Shown piece by piece: positions 11,323-20,989 of a DNA stretch of 60,000 nucleotides. A program made the position numbers and the translations under genes. The notes under the pieces were generated by a model, which ran no database searches, was not told the DNA's origin, and saw only the letters and a program-made list of their open reading frames with translations. Origin of the DNA: Mesostigma viride (Eukaryota; Streptophyta; Mesostigmatophyceae; Mesostigmatales; Mesostigmataceae); assembly GCA_009746045.1 (NCBI GenBank), contig RPFO01000366.1, positions 126,001-186,000 on the forward strand. The letters are read 5' to 3'. The number at the start of each line of letters is the position of its first letter. Position 1 is the stretch's first letter.

Positions 11323-12594
11323 TTCTTCCAAATCACAGAGAGGCCTAGGCCCCCCATGTCCTCTACTAGCTGTTCTTTGAAGGTGCGGGCCTTGCGGCGT
11401 CTAACATCATTGGGCCCGGCCCACGTCAGGAGGTGCCGGCCAGGCTGGGCTGGTCGCAGTCCTGCGGGGGGGCCACGTGAGGTGTCTACCTGGTTGGTGC
11501 GAGCTAGGTGCCCTACTAGCTGCAGGCGTCGCTGCTTAATGGTGCTGGTGATATAGGGCATGCCCTGGTACAGGTCCTCATTGCGGACATGAGCATGCAG
11601 CATATCCTGAAAATGGAACGCAGCATGCTGGTGACCGCGCCGTCCAGCTTGCGGGCCAGGTCGGCGGTGAGCGGGCCAGCTCCTTCCTCATGGCTTCGTT
11701 GGCGGCCTCGCCCTGCGTTTACATGTGCTACCAGGTCCACTCGCGATTCACGCGAGGCAGCGGCGTTAGACACCCTGCCGTTTGATGATACAGGCGGTGT
11801 GTGGCTGGACCTGGGCTCCTCGTAGACCAGCTTTTGCTTCTTCGCAGAGGGGGGAACGTTATCGATGGTGTCGGGTAATCCGTGGGCCCTGCACCATGCC
11901 TGCCGAACCTCGGTCGCCGCGTCACCTTCGATCTGGAACGTCTTTCCCTTCTCCTTTGTCATGTTAAAGGTGTGCAGAAACCTCCTGACGAGACCGTCGT
12001 TCTCTGCCTCAATCTGGTCGATCCCCACCAAAGTAAATTGGGGCAGAACAACATTATCAGCGAACGGCCGGTGCGTCCAGGTCGTCTCGGCTGTACAACC
12101 ATCTGGTGTAAAGCTCTATCTTTCCCTTGACTCTCCTCGCATCGTGGAAACTGCGCACATCCCATTCTTGCATTGGGAGCGGATCGCTAGCATCTTCTTC
12201 GTTCGCGACGTACTCAGAAGGGCCAGCGTCGCTACCGAGGACCTTCTCCTTCTTGGTTGCCCGGCTGTTAGCTCTGTCTGCCCTGAGTTTCCCCCGTTCT
12301 TCCTCCTCATGTTTCTTTTCCAGTACTTGGATGCGTTCTCCTAGGTACGTGAAAATGTTCTTTATCGGCTCCTTTCCCAATATCCTGCCGAGGTCGTTCA
12401 TTTTTTTGTATAGTCATGCACGAGGGTATTCACGAGTCTCCAGGCATTTATGGCATACCTTTTCTACAAGGTCTGACCATGGCGGCCTTTGGCAGAGGGG
12501 CCGGACACTGCACGCACAGGGGCCGAGTCTGGGCCGTGCATAACGGACCTTTAGTATATAATGAAGTCCTTGGGTCGTTGCACGGGGTATGGGC

Positions 12595-12830
12595 GCATTG
12601 CGCTAACTACGTACTGCTGGACGCAGGCCTTGGGTACTTTGCACCCTGCACACTTTGTGCTAATTACTGGTGTACGCACGACTTTGGTACTTTGCACGAC
12701 GAGTGCTAATTACTGGTGTACGCAGGACTTTGGTACTTTGTGCCCTGCACACTTTGCACGAGTGCTAATTACTGGTGTACGCAGGACTTTGGTACTTTGT
12801 GCCCTGCACACTTTGCACGAGTGCTAATTA
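12595..12830. repeat. About 60-bp tandem repeats
   Basis: Units contain GCTAATTACTGGTGTACGCA followed by GGACTTTGGTACTTTG and CCCTGCACACTTTGCACGAG. There are about four copies, the last two nearly identical. A small retroelement (12831-13233) inserted within the array; one further unit start continues at 13234. Confidence 0.85.
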
Positions 12831-13233
12831 ATTAATTAATTAATTAATTTATAAATTAATCATGAATTAGGAACACAACTCCGTTGGGAGTATCTGTAGC
12901 ACATAGCCCTTGAGAAGGGGCATATGGCCTATAATACATTCTAAGCTACTTCCTGCAAGGGTGGGAATGTAAACAACACTTGCTCTAGGTGCCATGCACT
13001 AGGGCACCTGCACCACCCAGAGTCTCGGGCAACTCCCAGCTAAGGGGAGCCCGTCATAGGTGGGGAAGATCATCATATCTACTATACAAAAGCTAGAGCG
13101 TGGCATCTCAGCAGAGAGCAGCTCTCTGCATGGGCACAACATAAAGCTTGGCATCATCTGGGGTGTGGCACATGCATCATAGGCACGCATGTACATGGCT
13201 AAATAATGCTCGTGAGTCAGCTGGTAGGGTGCA
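12831..13233 (-). mobile_element. Non-autonomous retroelement tail (family 2)
   Basis: A TTAA-type tail, then the hairpin CTCC-CAAC-GGAG (in minus sense, around 12872-12896) and a family-2 3' region (CATAGCCCTTGAGAAGGGGC...). It is flanked by the direct repeat TGCTAATTA (12822-12830 and 13234-13242). The same 3' region recurs at 16305, 29239 and 38844, and in plus orientation at about 18370-18702. Confidence 0.75.
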
Positions 13234-13242
13234 TGCTAATTA

Positions 13243-13680
13243 CTGGTGCATGCACGCAGGACTCGGTACTTTCCCGTGCTGACTGCTGCTGTACGCGGGT
13301 ACCGGCGCGGCGCCACTCATTTTCCTCGTGCTACCCCTGAAATCCACCCCTGAAGCTCCAAGTCACTAAGGCGCTAGGAGGGTCCCGTGCTAGCGAGTGT
13401 AGCTCCCAAACGGCTACGAATTTTTCAATTCCGTCTTTTCAGGCTATCTCCTATTCGTACATGCATGCTACATGCCTATTCACATCGTTAATCGGACTTG
13501 AATTGAATAAGTTGGACGCATGGGACTCATTGTTTGGAATTACGTAAAGTCATTTATTCAGTTCATTATAAAAATGAACATAGACAGCTATTTAAATGTT
13601 TGGAAATAGGAACGCTTCGTCGATCACAGGAGCCAAGTCCTAACTATCCAATAAATAGCAACTATGATCTATAGACCTGT
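13243..13680. other. No gene seen
   Basis: Unique-looking, moderately AT-rich sequence between the small retroelement and the 3' end of the zinc-finger-like pseudogene. No exon or repeat could be supported. Confidence 0.35.
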
Positions 13681-15088
13681 TTATTCCTGGTACAGGTCGT
13701 TGCAAAGGGCAGCGTGGACGGATCTGGCAATGTAATAGGAAAAGTAGGGGTACTCGAGGTACGCCTGGACCTCCTCGTCCTGCAGCACGCAGAAGGGGCA
13801 GACAACGCCCCCCTTGCCCTCCGCGATGCACCTTGAGGGCCTTGATAACGCAGGAATAGCACAGTCTGGCTTCCTCGTGGTGGTCCAACGCCCTGGCAGG
13901 AGGTGGCCGGAGGGAGTTTTGCAGCCGACACAGTACTCCCTGAAGTTGACCGTGGCCTTGGAGAACTCGCTCTCGTGCATGGTCTTGCGGATGCTCTCGA
14001 AGCCCGCCCCTCTGGCAAGTAGTACGGGTCGCCCATCCTGGACACGGAGGAGATGTACCCCTCGTCCCTGCAGTGCTTGTGCTTGACGTTCTTGACGGCC
14101 TCACAGAACAAGTCGCAGCGTTCCCTCCTTCCCACCACCTTGCTATCCACCACCACGCGGCTCACGGGTGCTGGGTGCTCCAAGTCCAACTCGTCTGCCT
14201 TGCGTTTGTTGGAGGCGGGACGGTCCTTCTCCCTCCTTCTTCACCCTGACGTATACCGAACGACCGGGGCCTTGGTTTGCATCTCGGAGTCCCAGTCGAT
14301 GATCCCGGCCTCCATGTCATCTTCCAATTGGCTTCTGACTCCTTGGGCTGTTCCTTGTTGTAAGAGTCCTTGGTGTCAGAGTTCTTGGTGTAAGAGTCCT
14401 TGGGCTGTTCCTTGGCTTCGGAGTTTTCCTTCTTCTTGGACATTTTGAGGTCTCACTCGAGGATCTCCTTTGAACAGCTCTGGGTCGCATTCCGTTCCCT
14501 CCTTCGGCACCTCGGCTTTCTCGAGGTTGGCCTCGATTGCGCCGTAGTGCCCCTTGTAGCCCGCGAAGTCCGCCCTCCAGCAGTTCTCGCACAGACCCCT
14601 CGTGCCCTTATCGGTGATGTGCATGTCGCACCGTCTCGTAGTCCTGAGTCCTGCACAGCCTGCAGCTGACCATCCTCGTCATCCCCGGCATCCTGCCGTG
14701 CTTCTTGAGGATCGAGGGTGCATACGGTGCAGATGTGTCCGTCACAGAGATCTCCGTCTCCGCAGAACCCGTTGTCTGTGAAACTCGACGGCCGTTTCAT
14801 GGTGCCTGCAGATCTGGCAGCAGATGAGGAGGGGCGCCTTGGCCATCCCGTTGTCGTCGAAATGCTTGTCGACGCGGAGGATCGATGGCCTGGCGAGAAA
14901 CCGGGGGGAGTCCCTTTTCGCAGATGTGCTCTCCTGTTACGGGATGAAAGAGATGGCTGCGCAACAAGGGCAGGGAAAAGGGTTTCTTGGGACCACCACG
15001 ATCGAAGCAAAGGCATCCCTCGCTGGCGAGAGGTGTTAACGGACGCGGTCGGGGCCGCCATATCCTTTGGTGAGCTTGGTGCGCTCAT
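13681..15088 (-). pseudogene. Frameshifted zinc-finger-like gene, possibly viral in origin
   Basis: From an ATG at 15088 (MSAPSSPKDM) to a stop at 13683-13681, good protein-like sequence continues on the minus strand but changes frame at least six times. Segments in order: ICCQICRHHE, LCDGHICTVC, SCRLCRTQDY, GLCENCWRADF, a Lys/Glu/Ser linker with SYTKNSDTKDSY repeats (about 14330-14440), DLFCEAVKNVKHKHC, YCVGCKTPSG, LCYSC and VCPFCVLQDEE, then a hydrophobic end (YFSYYIARSVHAALC). Repeated CxxC pairs suggest several zinc-binding modules over about 470 codons. I recognise no family. The start is preceded by TATACC and an A-tract abutting the ATG. The lack of introns, this leader and the heavy decay suggest an old insertion, perhaps from a large DNA virus of algae, but this is unproven. 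Assembly errors are the alternative explanation for the shifts. Confidence 0.5.
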
Positions 15089-15100
15089 TTTTTTGGTATA
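15089..15100 (-). promoter_or_regulatory. TATACC plus A-tract directly before ATG
   Basis: On the minus strand the sequence TATACCAAAAAA abuts the start codon at 15088. The pseudogene starting at 12401 has TATACAAAAAA in the identical place (12412-12402). Such short leaders are unlike the other genes in the window. Confidence 0.45.
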
Positions 15101-15189
15101 TGGAGAAATAGATGGCATGCAGAGGTTGGATGGTTCGGTACGTGGGAGTGGGTCGCGAGTGCCTCGGTGGTTGATGGGAGAACGGCTTT

Positions 15190-15845
15190 TATACCCACGG
15201 GAAATGAAGGTCTGCGTTCCGAAAAATCCCGTGGTCAGGACTGGGCAGTTCAGCGGTAAGCGACCTTATCCGGCTACGTGGCCAGATATTGTCCCGTGGT
15301 TTCGCTCCGGAATTTTTGAAATGGTAAGTTCAGACCACGCGGCCTTTCGGTTACGACCACGGGATAATAAACAGTACGTACAGCTAGACTACGGGTGTCG
15401 TACGGTACGAAATCCTGTGCGCCTTGATCACGTGTCTGACGGTTACGACCTCTGATTTCGAAGCGGGACTTTCAGAATCCTCGTGGTTATTTGTTTGCGG
15501 CCGGAAACTTTTGTCCGTACAGTGACTCTGAATCCTGTGATCGCGCACTCGAATTTCTGTTACGGATAGATCCGGCGGTTACAATCCCGTGCACGGTCGA
15601 AACTCGTCCACGTGTTCGAAATCTCGTGGTGGTACAGCGTGGCCAACGATTCAGCAATCCCGTGGACAGAAATGGTCGCTCCGTGTATAAAATGGTACCA
15701 CCGAACTCGTCGAGGCACCATCTCGCCAGCCATCACGGTAGCACACGGAAACTCTGTTGCCGCGAACAACTTTTTTTCCCTAGTCAGCCATGGCCAGGTC
15801 TAGGATCCCCATGCAACGCTGTCAGGACTTCTCGTGGTGACGCAC
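15190..15845. repeat. Cluster of AATCCCGTGG-like motifs
   Basis: Variants of ATCCCGTGG/ATCCTGTG/TCTCGTGG occur near 15225, 15290, 15412, 15475, 15530, 15583, 15617, 15655 and 15830, with inverted forms (CCACGGGA) near 15195 and 15356. Spacing is often 53-63 bp. It may be a decayed tandem array or a cluster of binding sites upstream of the minus-strand pseudogene. Confidence 0.5.
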
Positions 15846-15888
15846 GTACAGGGCCACGAGCAGGTGCTTGGTCAGGCAGGGCCTGCAC

Positions 15889-16304
15889 ATGAGAATTCGG
15901 GATGATAGCGCTGCTTCTGGTAGTTCTAGTCGCCAGCCTCACGCCGTGGCGCCTTATCACGACAACGTGCGACAGGAGAAGAACAAGGCCGTTCAGAACG
16001 AGGGCAAGATGGTGAGTGAGCCCCGTTTGCCCTCTCCTTCTCTCACATCTCTGTCATTTCGCTCGAGTCCCGTGCCTCCTCGATCGTGCTTTCAGTTGTC
16101 TTACAGCATCCTTTTCCCACTTCCCCTTGTTTTTTGGTGTTGCAGTCCCGCCCTGTGAGCAGCTCAGTGGTGCTGTCCAGATCGTGCAAGCCCCACCACG
16201 TGGCTGGCAAGCATGCACCGCTGGTCCGACAATCCCCTGTTCCCAGAACTCGTCAGACTGCACGACCATGTCAAGCTGCAGCTGGAAATGACGAGATACA
16301 AGTG
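15889..16304 (+). CDS. Candidate two-exon gene fragment, function unknown
   Basis: An ATG at 15889 opens 41 codons (MRIRDDSAASG...NEGKM) ending at 16011 before GTGAGT. A pyrimidine-rich stretch leads to TTGCAG at 16145 and a second open segment. In the phase-0 frame this second exon is Ser/Arg-rich (SRPVSSSVVLSRSCK). Another frame from an ATG at 16215 reads MHRWSDNPLFPELVRLHDHV, which looks more like a folded protein. Either way the sequence runs into retroelement DNA at about 16305, so the gene is truncated. Not recognised. Confidence 0.3.
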
Positions 16305-16507
16305 CGAGATAACTCCGTTGGGAGCAATGCAATGTGCATGTAGCACATATATCCCTGAGAAGGCCGGGGCATGAGGCTTTTAATACGTACATTTTTGGCT
16401 ACTTCATGCAAGGCCGGGTATGGTGTAAACTACACCTGCTCTGGGTGCACAAAGTGCACCTGCACACCGCTATGTATTCCAGCAGTGACCTAGGGAGTAG
16501 CATGCAT
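16305..16507 (-). mobile_element. Family-2 retroelement tail, truncated
   Basis: Minus-oriented family-2 3' region with the hairpin (ACTCC-GTTG-GGAG on the plus strand at 16312). It is cut by the smaller insertion at 16508. Its outer boundaries are inferred from similarity to the 29239 and 38844 copies. Confidence 0.6.
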
Positions 16508-16595
16508 TAAATTAAATTAAATTAAATTATAACATGACTCCGTTGGGAGATCATGTAGCACATATTCCCGTGGATGGATGATGGATGGAGGGCCG
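16508..16595 (-). mobile_element. Tiny 5'-truncated retroelement with 15-bp TSD
   Basis: An 88-bp insertion carrying a TTAAA-type tail, an almost perfect hairpin (16532-16556) and a GGATGG tract. It is flanked by the perfect 15-bp duplication GGGAGTAGCATGCAT (16493-16507 and 16596-16610). The hairpin region is identical over more than 30 bases to the copy at 25406-25595. Confidence 0.88.
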
Positions 16596-16861
16596 GGGAG
16601 TAGCATGCATAGCTGTCATTAACTAAAGTAAATCATGCGTACCAGGAGAAATTGTTTCCACTAAAGTTTTAATTGAAGGAAATATGAGTTTCAGGATTCG
16701 GGATGTATATGAGCCACGAGCCATGAGGTAGCCATGGCTGCATGACGGCGGAGCTAATAACTTTCACGTTTGGGCACCGAAATTGGCTGTGAATATCACA
16801 ATCGCTTCGTCTCTCTAAGACGCACACACTGATATAAATTTCCGAAGCTGTTACGCAATAT

Positions 16862-18236
16862 ATGACGAGCAAACGCTCATCTACGCAACGCAGCCTGGCG
16901 GCTGCGTTAAGCAATTATGAAAATACGTCTGCAGCTCCGGCTGCAGCTTCGCCCTCAGGTCCGGAAGGCAGCGGTGACACTAGTCGCGCACTGGTGATTG
17001 CCCAGCGCCCCGGGCTTGCCTTGCCATCTGCATCGCCTGAGCCCAAGCGCAGTCGCCCTGCCGATCGAGCCGCACTGGGACGAGATCGCCTTTGACATCA
17101 ACGCATATGGCTTCTGGAATCGAGGCCCAGGAGCCTTCATGGAAGACGTGTTTTTCGGCACGCACGCCTCGCTTGTAGCCCAGCTGTGCTCGCACATCAT
17201 CTCCCACAACCGCGGCCGCTGGCCAAATGGCCTGCCCTGCAACCCCGCCGAAGATCTCCCGCTCATTCTCCGCTCGAATCGCCCCCGGCTCCAGCGCTTC
17301 GCGCTCTGCTCCCTCCTCGGGCGTTCCGACGTTGAGATCTGGGCTACCCCTCCAACCGTCGCGACAGAAACCATCGTCCGCACCCTCTCTAAGGAAGCTT
17401 TCGAGCAGCACGTGACCCCCCTTGCTACAGATGTGGCGGCAATGGGAGGCACGCTGGCCACTGAGCTCCCTCACATTTCCACCACCGTCACCTCCACCTC
17501 CACCCTCCTCGCCTCCACCTCCACTGCCACCTCCACCTCCACCGCCACCCTCAAGGCCCAGCTCCTCGACATCGACCAGCGCCTCAAGGACACCGCCATC
17601 GCCATGGTGCATGCAGAACCCCGCAGGCATCACCGCCCAGGCGGTGAAGGACATTGCCGCCAAGCCAGCCCCCGCTGGCCCAGGCGGCGACGCCCCTCCC
17701 ACCCAGACCTGGGCGGACCTGCTCAAGCACCACGCCACCTCCGGCACCACCTCCACCATCGCGGCACAGCCCTCGACCTCCGCGAGGAGGCCGGCCGCAC
17801 TCAGCGCAGCCACAATCTCATCGTCAAGCACTTTGACCAGCCGGCAGATGAGACCTCGACGACTCTTCTCACGGCATTTAAGCGCGACATTCTTGCCCCC
17901 ATGCACATCACTGGTGAGCTGCGGATGTCGGCTGCCCGCCTTCCCCGCGCGCGGGGTAAGGCTGGCCCGGCTCCCCTGCTCCTCACCTTTGAGTACACGG
18001 CGGACAAGCTGTTGTTTCTTAAAAATCGCAAGAAGCTCTCGAGGACTCGCTACACGCTGGACGACGACCTGACCCTGGCCCAGCAACAACGGCGACGCGA
18101 TCGAGCTATGGCCGACCTACCTCCAGCTCCGGCACAGCGCAGGGGGGAAGCCGGTATACTGGAGGGGGGACGTCATCCACGTCGCCCACAAGCCCTGGCA
18201 GGCACCCTCAGTCTAGGGAATATAGCAGTAGTGTAG
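16862..18236 (+). pseudogene. LINE ORF1-like RNA-binding protein, frameshifted
   Basis: The ATG at 16862 (MTSKRSSTQRS) gives a Ser/Ala-rich start. A shift near 17075 leads into EPHWDEIAFDINAYGFWNRG. A Thr/Ser-rich stretch (about 17475-17550) is followed by two further shifts around 17610 and 17800. The C-terminal part resembles the RRM/C-terminal domain of L1-type ORF1 proteins: RSHNLIVKHFDQ, then LLLTFEYTADKLLFLKNRKK and TLDDDLTLAQQQRRRD. ORF1 proteins coat element RNA and act as nucleic-acid chaperones. Shifts mean this copy is probably not functional. The domain call rests on remembered motif spacing. Confidence 0.6.
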
Positions 18237-18426
18237 ATTAGTAAGGCTTAGCCTACCACGCGGCCCCCGCGCATGTGCGCCCATAATGGCCATGGATGAT
18301 GCATTAAGAATCTAGCCACGCCCTGCCTATAATGGGATCCAGCCATGGATGATGCATTAAGAATTGAGCTCAGCCCTGCCGATACAGAGAGTCACTCTCT
18401 GATGAGAAGCCATGCCCTAGCCTTTG

Positions 18427-18461
18427 TATCAAGGAGACAACCAGCGCAGGCCAGAAATCGG
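18427..18461 (+). repeat. 35-bp dispersed element with 8-bp direct repeats
   Basis: A segment beginning CAAGGAGACAACCAGCGCAG is flanked by CTTTGTAT on both sides (about 18419-18426 and 18462-18469). A 34-base identical copy occurs at about 40076-40109, a diverged one near 53449, and the core is tandemly amplified at 36258-36500. Confidence 0.55.
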
Positions 18462-18969
18462 GTCTTTGTATAGCTATGATGATCTTCCCCCCATGACGGG
18501 CCCCCCTTAGTTGGGTTGAGCTCCGAGACATCATGGTGGTGCAGGTGCCCTTGGTGCACATAGAGCAAGTGTCGTTTACATTCCCACCCTTGCAGGAAGT
18601 AGCTTAGAATGTATTAAAAGCCATATGCTCCTTCTCTGGGATGTGTGCTACATATACTCCCAACATCTAGTTATCAATGTTCCTAATTAATTAATCAATT
18701 AATGGGCACTGAGCATGCATGCACAGCGAACGCAAGGCAGAATTCTCTAACTCGATCACGGATGATAGGCCGTTGTATTTATACTCTAACCCCACGATTC
18801 AAAACCTGCATCGATCAAGTTGGTCAACTCCCTGAAAGCTTCTGGTGTGAAAAAAAACCATTCTATACATGGTGTGCATCCTTAAGGTTGATCAAGATGC
18901 GAAAAGTTTGATGTCTTCAGGGCTGCCCTTCGGGGACACATTTGGCCTCCATTGTGCCATCTACAAACA

Positions 18970-19715
18970 TCATGAGGCATAGCCAAACCTGGCTGCAAAC
19001 TTCTTGGTAGCCTGGAGGACTTTGCGTGACAGCTCCGTCTGGTTTCCAGACTTATCCACCCAAGGATCATAGTCCCGTACACGCTTCCCCATCCCTTTCT
19101 TCTCCACCACACATGCCCACCGGCTGGCAGGGACCGCTGTGGGCGGGAAGCCGATAAACTCCAGTAGCTTGACCAGGCTGCCCTCGGTGTCGCTCATGAT
19201 GTCCTCATATCGAATCACCAGCATAGGCCGCCACAGCTTCGTGCTATAGCTACCCAGCCAACCGCTCAGGAAGTTCACCCATGCCTTTGCCTCGCACAAG
19301 GCGTACCTGCATGGCGGAGGGAGGAGGGCACAGTGTACAACGATGGACACACAAAGAATGGTTGCTCAGTGAACACGAATGTGACAAACAGAACCTGCTT
19401 CTTCATGTAGGTAGCCCGCGGTGCTCATCATTTGGCAACAACCGATGTTGTCCCCCATATGAGTGAGAGAGTGAGAGAGTGAGAGAGTGCGAGAGTGAGA
19501 GAGTGCGAGAGTGCGAGAGTGAGAGCGTGAGAGCGTGAGAGCGTGAGAGCGTGTGAGCGTGCGAGCGTGAGAGCGTGAGAGCGTGAGAGCGTGAGAGCGT
19601 GAAGAGCGTGAAAGCGTGAGAGAGCTGGCCATGTCTGCCAGGCATGGGCTGCAACAAAATTAACATCAAACCATTTATAGGCGGTGAGCAGCCAACCGGT
19701 GGTGTCTGCAGGGGC

Positions 19716-19777
<62 letters not shown>

Positions 19778-20989
19778 TGGCGATTGCGGTGGCGGTGCCA
19801 GGTGGCGGTGCCAGTAGCAATGTCAAACCCACCTGGCGAAATGCTGGCGCCGTGACGGCAGCTCCCAATCATCCACCACCTGGCGGTGCCCCTGGTCCTT
19901 GCCCAGCTTCCCCCCCACCGAATGCTTGCCCGTCATCTGACACCCGCCACCGCGCCCCGCGAACTTCAACGCCCAGCCGATCCGATTATAGTTTGCCAGC
20001 ATCGCGTACCGGGGGTCGCGCACGATCACGATCGCCCGCCCCCGCCCAGGGGCCCTGCCGAGGGGCGAGCGGCCGCTTCGCGGGAGCAGGTGCGTCTTGG
20101 TCACGACTGTGGCCCCGAGGGCGTCATAGTCCTGCAGGCTCTTGCCACGTGGCAGCGCGGCGCCCACGTAGCGCAGGTGCGCCATGTCGTTGAACTTGGA
20201 GCCCGAGAGGACACGCGTCGACTGCTCCAGCAGCAGCCGGACAAAGTGGTTCCCGGAGCCCTCGTAGGACGCCAGCGCTACTGTACGCCGGCACGGGGGC
20301 GCCAGCACGGACATTGCCTCGGGGGGGGTGCACAGGGAGGACCGGCGGGAGGCCATGGAGGGGTCGTCGCGCGTGCCTAGGATGCGAAGCTTGAGAGGGG
20401 ATTGGGAGAGCACGCAGCGCGCCACGTAAGGGTGGGCATCGCCCGGCGCATAGGCCGGTGGCAGCGTTCCGTTGGACGCCCATGTGGCATTGGTGGCAAA
20501 TGTCTGATGGCTACTTTGAGCTGGTAGCGCTACACCGGCAGCCGCCTTGTCCCCAATCCGGGTCGGTGACTCGTTGGAAGACTGTGTCGCTGTCCCCGCG
20601 CCTGCCTGCAGGAGACGCCCCCTCCTTTCCTTGTCAGATCGCAGCGTGCTCGTGGATGGCCCGGACGCGGCTTGGGTTGATGATGGCACCTGCCAGGTTC
20701 GCCCGGCGTCCCTGGTCAGGTCGCCCAAAGTCACCCCCTCGGAGGCCGGGCGCCGGTTCTTGTGCAGTTGGGCTTTCGTGATCCGCACGCCGTCCTCGAG
20801 CAGCCAGGGCGTGACCTCCTCACCTGGCTGCGGCCCGGCGCCGGGCACTTGGGTGGATGCTGGCGCGAACAGGGGCGTGATGCCGAGGCTCACGGAAAGG
20901 AGACTTACGACAACGAGCACGGCGACCGCCAACAGCAGCACGCAGGTGATCAGCGAGCAGTAACGGGTCCGACGCCACCTCGGAGGCAT
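18970..20989 (-). CDS. WSC-type membrane sulfotransferase
   Basis: Two exons, 20989-19833 and 19306-18970 (stop 18972-18970), join in phase (AG|G = Arg) into 497 residues. Residues about 10-35 form a single hydrophobic segment ([19 protein letters not shown]) after a short basic tail, a type II Golgi anchor. A low-complexity stem follows. The catalytic domain shows the PAPS 5'-phosphosulfate site [18 protein letters not shown] and the 3'-phosphate site [18 protein letters not shown]. The second exon has [11 protein letters not shown] and a conserved C-terminal helix region. The closest family remembered is the WSCD sulfotransferase group. It probably sulfates glycans in the secretory path. 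The donor is CAG|GTGGGT and the acceptor CCATGCAG. The intron holds two microsatellites. Confidence 0.85.
19459..19620. repeat. (GAGAGYGT)n microsatellite in intron
   Basis: About 20 units of GTGAGAGA/GTGAGAGC lie within the sulfotransferase intron. Confidence 0.95.
19711..19806. repeat. (GGTGGC)n microsatellite in intron
   Basis: GGCGGT/GGTGGC hexamer-type array in the sulfotransferase intron near the donor. Confidence 0.95.

Larger units (their letters stand above)
7877..11673 (-). mobile_element. 5'-truncated LINE (minus), split by a plus LINE
   Basis: The two visible pieces are 7877-8177 and 11335-11673. They hold the LINE 3' tail (TTAATTAATTAATTA), the terminal hairpin, the GGATGGATGG tract and the last part of the RT ORF in minus orientation. 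An 11-bp target duplication GCCAGCTCCTT flanks the whole (left ending near 7876, right ending near 11684). The element is therefore a 5'-truncated insertion into the minus-strand gene. A second LINE (8178-11322) later landed inside it. Confidence 0.85.
7586..12401 (-). pseudogene. Interrupted minus-strand gene with poly-Q/QAP tail
   Basis: Reading on the minus strand from an ATG at 12401 (MNDLGRILGKEP), the frame runs to about 12060 and resumes at about 12055 after a one-base shift (NVVLPQFTLVGIDQIEAEN...). At 11674 a LINE block (7877-11673) cuts it. Across the insertion the same frame resumes at 7876 with one TAA stop (probably CAA originally), then LELQQRREAK, a run of about 20 Gln, repeats of the VMQAPV/VLQAPV type and a stop at 7588-7586. 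The undamaged product would be about 335 residues: an acidic/basic coil-rich N-terminus (VLEKKHEEEERGK), a middle domain and a low-complexity tail. I recognise no family. The start is preceded by TATAC and an A-tract, as in the 13681-15088 pseudogene. Damage visible: one frameshift, one stop, one large insertion. Confidence 0.6.
16781..18702 (+). mobile_element. ORF1-only retroelement (half-LINE)
   Basis: A near-perfect 10-bp flanking repeat TGGGCAC(C/T)GA (16771-16780 and 18703-18712) bounds a 1.9-kb element. It has an 80-bp leader, an ORF1-like coding region (16862-18236), a family-2 3'UTR (from about 18240), a degenerate hairpin (about 18650-18680) and a TTAATTAATC-type tail. No reverse transcriptase is present, and the 3'UTR is unlike that of the LINE at 8178, except for the end. 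It resembles the mammalian HAL1 type, which uses another element's enzyme. Confidence 0.65.

Noticed and set aside
16980-18089. 369-codon minus-strand frame
   Set aside because: Antisense shadow of the GC-rich ORF1 coding region; Gly-run and no motifs.
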